The position numbers were made by a program, and so were the translations under genes. Below, in pieces: positions 1-4,781 of a stretch of 5,497 bases of DNA. Location: positions 1 through 5,497 of the forward strand of contig JAEMRJ010000136.1 of NCBI GenBank assembly GCA_016463365.1, in the 5' to 3' direction. The notes beneath the pieces were generated by a model. The model saw nothing but the letters and a program-made list of their open reading frames with translations, had not been told where the DNA came from and did not search any database. Positions within the stretch are counted from its first letter, which is position 1, and every line of letters begins with the position of its first letter. The stretch is from Thermoleophilaceae bacterium (GTDB lineage Bacteria; Actinomycetota; Thermoleophilia; Solirubrobacterales; JACPNS01).

Positions 1-505
1 CTTCGGCGACGGATGCAGTTGCATCCGCGCGGCGCTTCTCCAGCGCCGCCAGAACTTCGGGCCTCGTGCCTCCGACGATCGATGCGGCGAGCAGCGCCGC
101 GTTGGTTGCGCCTGCCGAGCCGATCGCGAGCGTGCCGACTGGAATGCCTGCGGGCATCTGCGCGATTGAAAGGAGTGAGTCGATTCCAGAGAGCGCGCGC
201 GACTGCACCGGTACGCCGAGTACGGGCAGTGAAGTCTTGGCCGCGACCATCCCGGGAAGGTGGGCTGCGCCACCGGCGCCGGCGATGATCACCTGAAGGC
301 CGCGCTCGCGCGCAGAGTCTGCGTATTCGAAGAGGCGGTCGGGCGTGCGGTGCGCCGAGACGATCTTGACCTCGTGTTCGATGCCGAGTTCTTCGAGCAC
401 CGCGGTCGCTGCGGACATCGTCTCCCAGTCGGACTGAGAGCCCATGATCACGCCGACGAGCGGCGAGTCGGAGCCAATTTCAGAGGTTTCGGCAGGGTTC
501 GTCAC
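1..505 (-). CDS. purE: N5-carboxyaminoimidazole ribonucleotide mutase (PurE), 3' end off window
   Basis: Cytoplasmic enzyme of de novo purine synthesis that converts N5-CAIR to CAIR. Reading leftwards from a GTG at 505, 168 codons are open to the window edge with no stop, so the C-terminus is missing; the family is usually about 160-180 residues, so little is lost. Visible class I PurE motifs: GSQSDW at residues 22-27 (phosphate/substrate loop), SAHRTP at 50-55 with the catalytic histidine H52, [12 protein letters not shown] at 75-86, then [18 protein letters not shown] and [10 protein letters not shown], and [11 protein letters not shown] near the end. The GTG start gives a 16-residue lead into the first beta strand; a TTG at 517 is an alternative start. 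There is no clear Shine-Dalgarno sequence. The partner purK, often adjacent in actinobacteria, is not in view. Identity is very secure; the start is fairly secure. Confidence 0.96.
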   Translation of the reverse strand, partial: MTNPAETSEIGSDSPLVGVIMGSQSDWETMSAATAVLEELGIEHEVKIVSAHRTPDRLFEYADSARERGLQVIIAGAGGAAHLPGMVAAKTSLPVLGVPVQSRALSGIDSLLSIAQMPAGIPVGTLAIGSAGATNAALLAASIVGGTRPEVLAALEKRRADATASVAE

Positions 506-523
506 GCTTGGCCGCAAGATAAC
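506..523. promoter_or_regulatory. 18-bp divergent gap between purE and the cupredoxin gene
   Basis: This is all the DNA between the GTG of purE and the first ATG of the divergent lipoprotein gene. It contains GATAAC at 518-523, read as GTTATC on the other strand, which could serve as an AT-rich -10-like element on either strand. There is no ribosome-binding site for either gene. Either transcripts are leaderless, or the promoters lie inside the opposite coding sequence. I see no convincing -35 element, so this is a weak promoter call based mainly on geometry. Confidence 0.25.
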
Positions 524-1033
524 ATGGGTCGCATGAATCTCAAGAACTTTTCGCTGCTCGCCCTGGTCGCCGCATTTGCCGTCGCTTTCGCCGGCTGCGC
601 GCAGGACAGCACGGACATCACGAATGAAAACCCGGCGATGCAGGAAGCGATCGCAAAGGGTGAGGGCGTATCTGCGGCGGCGGGAGCCACTCAGAGCGAG
701 GGCACCAACACGACCCGCAGCGAGCCCAAGGGCGGCACGGACGGCACGAAGGTCGCGCTCAGCGCTGACCCGTCGGGTGCGCTGAAGTACAACAAGACGC
801 AACTGAACGCGAACGCCGGCGACATCACGATCGCCTTCACGAACAAGTCGACCACGACGCACGACGTCGTCGTCACGGGCGAAGGCGACAAAGAGCTCGG
901 CGCGACCAAGCAGATCACCGAGAGCAGCGACACCGCTGAACTCAAGAGCGTCAAAGCCGGCGACTACACCTTCTTCTGCTCGTTGCCAGGTCACGAACAG
1001 GCCGGCATGAAGGGCACGCTCACCGTCCGGTGA
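524..1033 (+). CDS. Cupredoxin-domain lipoprotein (type-1 copper site)
   Basis: Predicted membrane-anchored extracytoplasmic electron carrier or copper-binding protein of 169 residues. Residues 1-24 form a lipoprotein signal peptide (basic start, hydrophobic run [12 protein letters not shown]), with a lipobox AFAGC that makes C25 the lipidated cysteine; phenylalanine at -3 is less usual. Residues 26-75 are a low-complexity Gly/Ser/Thr/Glu linker. Residues 76-169 are a plastocyanin/azurin-like fold with the full ligand set: H113 (TTHDVVV), C152 and H157 (FFCSLPGH) and M162 (AGMKG). Starting at 524 or at the ATG at 533 both give good signal peptides; an upstream extension to 260 would run antisense through purE and is rejected. 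The redox partner is unknown. The 3' end overlaps the acetyltransferase gene by 4 bp. The domain call is strong; the physiological role is inferred. Confidence 0.9.
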   Translation: MGRMNLKNFSLLALVAAFAVAFAGCAQDSTDITNENPAMQEAIAKGEGVSAAAGATQSEGTNTTRSEPKGGTDGTKVALSADPSGALKYNKTQLNANAGDITIAFTNKSTTTHDVVVTGEGDKELGATKQITESSDTAELKSVKAGDYTFFCSLPGHEQAGMKGTLTVR

Positions 1034-1788
1034 CAGACCTTCTCGCTGCCTGTTACCGCAATCTCGATCCATATGTGCGCGCTTTCGGGCGCGTGCCTGG
1101 ATCGAAGGTGATCGAGCACGACGGCGGGGTTTCGAGCGTTGTACCGGCGATCCCGCACGCCTCGCTTTTCAATTCGACGATGTATGACCGCGATCGTCCG
1201 GAGACGCTCGACGCCGCATTGACGAACGTCGAGCCCGAGTACACCGAGGCTGGCGTGAAGGCTTGGGGCGCCTGGATACTTGATGGCGACGGCCCGGCTC
1301 AGCGGATCGCAACCGAACATGGGATGAAGCTCGATTCCACGCCACGCGCGATGGGCGCGGCGCTCTCGGCGATTGATCTCACCGCCGACGACTCGGCGGT
1401 GAGCGAGCGCTGGGACATGCCCGCGGCGGCAAAGCTGAACGAACTCGCCTATCCGGTCCCGCAGGGGATATTCGAGCCGCTCGGCGGGATCGATCAACCC
1501 GAAGGCGCGCGCTGCTTCATTGCCAGTTCCGATGGCCGCGCCGCCGCTTCGGTCGTCACGTATCCAAACGGCGAGGACTGCGCCGTCTTCTGGGTCGCGG
1601 CAGATCCGGTGTTTCAGGGCCAGGGGTTTGCCAAAGCTGCGATGACTGCTGCTCTGAAGACGGCTGTTGACGACGGCTTCAAGACAACCACGCTCCAGGC
1701 CTCCAAAGCCGGCGCGCCGCTTTACCTACGTCTTGGCTACGACGACCTGGGCCGAAGCGTGAATCTGTGGGAGCGGCGACTTAAATGA
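1030..1788 (+). CDS. Two-domain GNAT family N-acetyltransferase
   Basis: Predicted cytoplasmic acetyl-CoA-dependent acyltransferase of 252 residues; the acceptor is unknown. The C-terminal half (about 115-252) is a GNAT domain: strand AVFWVAADP at 185-193, the acetyl-CoA pyrophosphate loop FQGQGFA at 195-201 (Q/RxxGxG/A motif A), helix [13 protein letters not shown], and the motif B end [12 protein letters not shown] at 231-242. The N-terminal half (1-110) looks like a second, degenerate GNAT-like domain, ending in a GMKL-type turn near residue 98, but no acetyl-CoA loop can be seen in it. The GTG start shares bases with the TGA of the cupredoxin gene (GTGA, 4-bp overlap), and there is no well-spaced ribosome-binding site, which suggests translational coupling. 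A terminator begins on the last stop base. The family is sure; the substrate cannot be read from sequence. Confidence 0.9.
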   Translation: MTDLLAACYRNLDPYVRAFGRVPGSKVIEHDGGVSSVVPAIPHASLFNSTMYDRDRPETLDAALTNVEPEYTEAGVKAWGAWILDGDGPAQRIATEHGMKLDSTPRAMGAALSAIDLTADDSAVSERWDMPAAAKLNELAYPVPQGIFEPLGGIDQPEGARCFIASSDGRAAASVVTYPNGEDCAVFWVAADPVFQGQGFAKAAMTAALKTAVDDGFKTTTLQASKAGAPLYLRLGYDDLGRSVNLWERRLK

Positions 1789-1816
1789 AAAGAGCGGCTG
1801 CTCAGGCCGCTCTTTT
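1788..1816 (+). terminator. Intrinsic terminator after the acetyltransferase gene
   Basis: A perfect 11-bp stem pairs AAAAGAGCGGC (1788-1798) with GCCGCTCTTTT (1806-1816) around a 7-base loop TGCTCAG. The stem's 5' base is the A of the acetyltransferase stop codon. The A-run and T-run are symmetric, so the element could act on both strands, although no leftward gene reads into it. The U-tract is only four bases and lies within the stem, which is short for a classical terminator. Confidence 0.78.
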
Positions 1817-1835
1817 CGGTGCTTCTCGTTCCCAT

Positions 1836-1870
1836 CACACACATCGAGGGGGAAGGAAATGATGTGTGTG
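1836..1870 (+). promoter_or_regulatory. Leader stem-loop that would bury a small-ORF start
   Basis: CACACACATC (1836-1845) and GATGTGTGTG (1861-1870) form a perfect 10-bp stem with a 15-base purine-rich loop (1846-1860). The loop carries the ribosome-binding-like stretch GAGGGGGAAGGA, and the two tandem ATG codons at 1859 and 1862 sit at and inside the 3' arm. There is no T-run, so it is not a terminator. In RNA this shape leaves the ribosome-binding site in the loop but hides the start codons. The structure is read directly; a regulatory role is inferred. Confidence 0.5.
1847..1858 (+). promoter_or_regulatory. Purine-rich ribosome-binding site ahead of the small ORF
   Basis: AGGGGGAAGGAA is the strongest Shine-Dalgarno-like stretch in the window. 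Its AAGGA core ends 4 bases before the ATG at 1862 and 1 base before the ATG at 1859, so spacing favours 1862. None of the neighbouring annotated genes starts at this distance, which is the main reason to take the small ORF seriously. Confidence 0.45.
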
Positions 1871-1960
1871 TTCGCTCGGTATGAAAATCATTATGCGCCC
1901 TGCTCATTCATTCCGCATATGGCGCGCATTAATGGTTTGTTAGCGGGTAAGTTCGACTGA
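1859..1960 (+). CDS. Possible 33-codon leader ORF upstream of the SRAP gene
   Basis: Reads MMCVFARYENHYAPC, then a tail ending LLAGKFD and TGA at 1958-1960; the ATG at 1862 would give 32 residues. I do not recognise the product. For: a purine-rich ribosome-binding site, tandem ATGs, and a stop only 2 bp before the SRAP ATG, the geometry of a coupled leader peptide. The SRAP gene itself has no good ribosome-binding site. Against: codon use is unlike the neighbours (AAT, CAT, TAT, ATT and a TTA, where the flanking genes prefer G/C-ending codons), there is no hydrophobic segment or motif, and an ORF this short can occur by chance. It could be a translated leader peptide, a recently acquired or decayed fragment, or untranslated leader RNA. 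The first residues MCVFARY loosely echo SRAP's own MCGRY. Confidence 0.35.
   Translation: MMCVFARYENHYAPCSFIPHMARINGLLAGKFD
1889..1934 (+). promoter_or_regulatory. Second imperfect stem-loop in the SRAP leader
   Basis: CATTATGCGC (1889-1898) pairs with GCGCATTAATG (1924-1934), giving 10 base pairs with one bulged T at 1930 and a 25-base loop. It lies within the AT-richer part of the leader and within the possible small ORF, so a translating ribosome would melt it. The pairing is read directly; function is unknown, and it may also be part of an AT-rich promoter region. Confidence 0.3.
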
Positions 1961-1962
1961 GC

Positions 1963-2658
1963 ATGTGTGGTCGCTACAAACTCCAGGACCCCGAGTGGGT
2001 CGAGGCCGATTTCAGCACTCAGTTCCCGACGCTTTCGGACTCGGTGCGCCGGCCGCGCTTCAACGTTGCGCCTGGTCAGCTCGTGCTTGCGATCACGCGC
2101 GGCGAGGGCGGTCGCGCGCTTGAAGAGATGGACTGGGGGATCGAAGCGCCGTGGAAGGGCGGGCCGCCGCAGATCATCAACGCGCGCGGCGAGAAGCTGC
2201 CCGAGAGTCGGTTCTGGAAGCCGATGCTTGAGAAGCGCCGTTGTGCGATTCCCGCTGACGGCTTTTACGAGTGGAAGGCACCGGTCGAGAGCGGTGGCAA
2301 GAAGCAGCCGTTTCTGTTCACGCGCAACGAGGGCAAGCCGTTCTGGTTTGCGGGCGTTTACGCCAAGTCCCGAAGCGAAGAACCAAAGGCCGAGAACCAG
2401 TGCGCGATCATCACGGTCGATCCCAACGAACTGGTCGAGGGCATCCACAATCGCATGCCGGCGATGTTGAATGCTGAAGACCTTGCCGTGTGGCTTGAGG
2501 GCGACGCCGAGGATGCCTTCACGGCGCTCCAGCCTTTCCCGTCCGTCGAAATGCACGCGCTTGCGATTGGCCGCGCGGTCGGAAATCCGCGCAACGAAGG
2601 TCCAGAGCTGATCGAACCCGCAGAACCAGAGGGCCCGGCCCAGGCACAGCTAATCTGA
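1963..2658 (+). CDS. SRAP domain abasic-site capping protein (YedK/HMCES family)
   Basis: Homologue of E. coli YedK and human HMCES, which protect abasic sites in single-stranded DNA by forming a thiazolidine crosslink through the N-terminal cysteine. The protein is 231 residues, normal for the bacterial family. The start is fixed by chemistry: MCGRY puts the catalytic cysteine at position 2, exposed after methionine removal. Other hallmarks are intact: RFNVAPGQ (32-39), INARGE with N73 (72-77), RRCAIPADGFYEW with E103 (92-104), and HNRMPAML with H162 (162-169). N73, E103 and H162 match YedK N75, E105 and H160. The last 25 residues are acidic and Pro/Glu/Ala-rich and probably disordered. It follows the structured leader and small ORF by 2 bp, has no good ribosome-binding site, and precedes the aldo/keto reductase by 6 bp. 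No LexA-type operator is visible. The old family name 'SOS response-associated peptidase' reflects earlier inference. Confidence 0.95.
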   Translation: MCGRYKLQDPEWVEADFSTQFPTLSDSVRRPRFNVAPGQLVLAITRGEGGRALEEMDWGIEAPWKGGPPQIINARGEKLPESRFWKPMLEKRRCAIPADGFYEWKAPVESGGKKQPFLFTRNEGKPFWFAGVYAKSRSEEPKAENQCAIITVDPNELVEGIHNRMPAMLNAEDLAVWLEGDAEDAFTALQPFPSVEMHALAIGRAVGNPRNEGPELIEPAEPEGPAQAQLI

Positions 2659-2664
2659 GGCGCG

Positions 2665-3795
2665 ATGATCGATCCAACAAAAACAGCGCTCGGAACCTGG
2701 AGCGGCGGCAAGTTCATGCACTTCGGTGAAGAGCTCCCGCACGATCGGCTCGTTGACCTCCTGCGTCCGGGCAACGGCATCGACACGCTCCTGACCGCAG
2801 ACGCCTACGGAACCGGCGCGGCCGATGAGCTGACAGGCGAGGCAGTCTCTGGACTGCCGCGAGAGAGCTACTCGTTGGTCGGCGCAGTCGGGCACGATTT
2901 CTACAAGGGCGAGCGCCATGGCGCCAAGGGTTTTCAGCGCTTCACCGACCCGCTGCTGCGCGGCGAAGACGAGTACGCCGACTACCTGCGCATGGCCACC
3001 GAGAAGAGCCTCGAGCGCATCGGCGTCGATCAGTTCGACCTTCTGATGCTGCACAACCCCGACCGCACCGGCTACACCAGCCAGGCCGTCTGGGACGGAA
3101 TGTCGGCGCTGAAAGAAACCGGACTGACGCGTTTGATCGGCGTCGCCCCCGGCCCGGCCAACGGCTTCACGCTCGACATCATCGACTGCTTTGAGCGCTT
3201 CGGCGACGTGATCGACTGGAGCATGATCATCCTCAATCCCTTTGAGCCCTGGCCCGGCGAGTTGGTCCTGCCGGCAGCAGAGAAGTACGACGTCAAGCTG
3301 ATCACGCGCGTCACTGACTTCGGCGGGATCTTCCACGACGACGTCAAGCCCGGCCACCAGTTTGCAGATTGGGACCACCGCAAGTTCCGTCCCGACGGCT
3401 GGGTCGAGCAAGGCAATGAAAAGCTCAATGCCGCGCGTCCGATCGCCGAGAAGCACGGACTGACCGCTTTGCAGCTGGCCTGCTGGTGGAACCTCGCGCA
3501 CCACGCTGTCGAGTCAGTCGTCCCGACTCTTATCCAGGAGCTCGACTCCGAGAAGAGCGCCGAGGACAAGCGCGCAGAACTCGCGGCAGTTACCGGCGAG
3601 AACCCGCTGAGCGCCGAGGACGTCGCCGCCCTGCGCGAGATCGGCGACAACAAGAACTGCATGGCTCTGAAGGGCGGATCGCCCGACAATTCCGGCGAGG
3701 TCGTGGCCGACAGCTGGCCGCTCGATCAGCCGCTGCGCGATCTTGCTTCGCGCTGGCAGATCGAGCCCGAGCGCGAGCTCGTCCAGAACCACTAG
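2665..3795 (+). CDS. Aldo/keto reductase family protein, catalytic lysine replaced
   Basis: Cytoplasmic TIM-barrel protein of 376 residues, longer than the usual 280-330. The first half reads as an aldo/keto reductase: the D46/Y48 pair (TADAYG) supplies the usual Asp and the catalytic Tyr, FDLLMLHNPD (124-133) carries the His H130, and AVWDGMSALKETGLTRLIGV (141-160) is the typical helix-strand after it. Where most members have TKVG on the third strand, this protein has GAVG (73-76), so the tetrad lysine is an alanine; K81 or K88 might stand in. The barrel continues to LACWWNLAHHAVESVVPTLI (271-290), and an acidic C-terminal extension of about 85 residues follows. NADP(H) use is expected from the family; substrate is unknown. 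It lies 6 bp after the SRAP stop with a weak TGAGG (2656-2660), so co-transcription is likely. It may be an atypical reductase or a non-enzymatic member. Confidence 0.88.
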   Translation: MIDPTKTALGTWSGGKFMHFGEELPHDRLVDLLRPGNGIDTLLTADAYGTGAADELTGEAVSGLPRESYSLVGAVGHDFYKGERHGAKGFQRFTDPLLRGEDEYADYLRMATEKSLERIGVDQFDLLMLHNPDRTGYTSQAVWDGMSALKETGLTRLIGVAPGPANGFTLDIIDCFERFGDVIDWSMIILNPFEPWPGELVLPAAEKYDVKLITRVTDFGGIFHDDVKPGHQFADWDHRKFRPDGWVEQGNEKLNAARPIAEKHGLTALQLACWWNLAHHAVESVVPTLIQELDSEKSAEDKRAELAAVTGENPLSAEDVAALREIGDNKNCMALKGGSPDNSGEVVADSWPLDQPLRDLASRWQIEPERELVQNH

Positions 3796-3840
3796 CTACA
3801 AGCTCTCAAGTGCCGCAGGCGCGGTGACGATCACTCTTTT

Positions 3841-4746
3841 ATGGCTCGCCTGCATCGCCCACTTTCCTGCGCGCTGATCGCGCTCGTCGCCGTGCTCGCT
3901 TTCTCCGGCTGCGACTGGAAGGGCGAGGGCAAGGGCGTAGCCGCAGCGATCATCGCCAGCTCAACCGTGAAGACCCGCGCGTTCACCGGCTCGATGACGA
4001 TGGACATGAGCAAGATGCAGGGAGCTACCGCCGCGACCGGCGCAAGCGCGACCAACCCCGGCAAGGTCGAGATGACATTCAGCGGCGCGATCGACGACAC
4101 CGACCCGGCCAACCCGAAGATGGCGATGAAGATGTCTGCCGCGGGCGCGGACACTTCGATGGTCGCCCCGGGAGACGGCAAGTTCTACATCACCTCCGGC
4201 GGCAAGAGCTACTACGTGCCGATCGACCCGGCCTCAACCCAGAAGCAGACGATCGACCCGCAGAAGATTTATGTGGCGCTCGGCGAGGCAGTCGGAAACT
4301 TCCAGAAGTCGCCGCCGATCACGAACGCTCAGGGCAAGCAGGTGGACACGACGACGGCGACCGTCAGCAAGAAGAAGCTTTGCGGGCCGGTGCTCGACGC
4401 ATTCGGCGAGGCGATGAACCAGTCGTCTGGCTTGACAAGCGGCCTCGGCGGGAGCGGTAGCTCTGGCAGCACGAACTCGCTGGGCAAAGACGGCAAGAAG
4501 ATGATGCAGTCGTTCTGCCAGACGATGCTGAAGGAAGATCCGCGCGTGTGGTTTGGGATCGATGGCGGCAAGTTGACCGACGTGGCGCTCACGGCCGAGC
4601 TGACGATTCCGTTCGCCGGCCCGATGGGCATCGAGGTTCAGTACCACGAGTACAACCAGGACCAGCCCCAGACTGGCTTTGATGCTCCTGCAGGCGCGAC
4701 CCCGATGGACAGTTCGGGTATGCCCGCGCCAAGCTCGAGCAGTTAG
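3841..4746 (+). CDS. LprG/LppX-like lipoprotein (probable lipid carrier)
   Basis: Predicted 301-residue lipoprotein on the outer face of the membrane. The signal peptide (1-23) has basic residues, a hydrophobic run ALIALVAVLAF and lipobox AFSGC with lipidated C24. The mature part follows the pattern I recall for mycobacterial LprG: an early helix and strand (AFTGSMTMDM, 47-56), strands GKVEMTFSGAID (74-85) and MAMKMSA, GKFYITSGGKSYYVPID (113-129), an IDPQKI helix (138-143), and late strands VWFGIDGGKLTDVALTAELTIP (236-257) and IEVQYHEY (264-271). That family forms a half-barrel binding acylated lipids. Differences: an inserted segment of about 50 residues containing C181 and C226 around a Gly/Ser linker, and a Pro/Ser-rich tail. 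No ribosome-binding site is evident; CACTCTTTT precedes the ATG, and no alternative start fits. A DHA2 exporter follows after 21 bp. Being a lipoprotein is secure; lipid carriage is inferred. Confidence 0.8.
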   Translation: MARLHRPLSCALIALVAVLAFSGCDWKGEGKGVAAAIIASSTVKTRAFTGSMTMDMSKMQGATAATGASATNPGKVEMTFSGAIDDTDPANPKMAMKMSAAGADTSMVAPGDGKFYITSGGKSYYVPIDPASTQKQTIDPQKIYVALGEAVGNFQKSPPITNAQGKQVDTTTATVSKKKLCGPVLDAFGEAMNQSSGLTSGLGGSGSSGSTNSLGKDGKKMMQSFCQTMLKEDPRVWFGIDGGKLTDVALTAELTIPFAGPMGIEVQYHEYNQDQPQTGFDAPAGATPMDSSGMPAPSSSS

Positions 4747-4762
4747 TTCATGCCGTAGATTG

Positions 4763-4781
4763 AGGCGGTGCCGCTCCGCCT
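4763..4781 (+). promoter_or_regulatory. Small hairpin over the exporter start codon
   Basis: AGGCGG (4763-4768) pairs with CCGCCT (4776-4781) around a 7-base loop TGCCGCT. The stem includes most of the weak GAGG ribosome-binding site and the G of the GTG start; the rest of the start codon is in the loop. There is no T-run, so it is not a terminator. A short GC-rich palindrome can arise by chance in this DNA. The pairing is directly visible; any translational control is inferred. Confidence 0.3.

Noticed and set aside
260..523. Long N-terminal extension of the cupredoxin reading frame
   Set aside because: It runs antisense through the well-conserved 5' half of purE, its translation is Arg-rich and without motifs, and a good lipoprotein signal peptide begins only at 524 or 533.
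991..1497. 168-codon open frame on the minus strand
   Set aside because: Antisense to the acetyltransferase gene, without a recognisable motif.
1817..1962. LexA/SOS operator upstream of SRAP
   Set aside because: Only isolated half-site-like bases (GTTCG near 1951, CGTTC near 1827) are visible, with no properly spaced partner half-site, so SOS control is not supported.
1891..2556. 221-codon open frame on the minus strand
   Set aside because: Antisense to SRAP across its catalytic motifs; Arg/Leu-rich composition typical of a shadow frame.
2650..3504. 284-codon open frame on the minus strand
   Set aside because: Lies opposite the aldo/keto reductase, whose plus-strand translation carries clear family motifs; the minus frame is a high-GC shadow without recognisable domains.
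3796..3840. Terminator or operator between the reductase and the lipoprotein
   Set aside because: Only a 4-bp CCGC/GCGG pairing (3813-3824) and a short GTGA-CGA-TCAC palindrome (3824-3834) are present; too weak to call either.
2836..4293. 12-base repeat GGCGAGGCAGTC at 2836-2847 and 4282-4293
   Set aside because: Both copies encode Gly-Glu-Ala-Val in frame within unrelated proteins; coincidence of codon preference is the simplest explanation.
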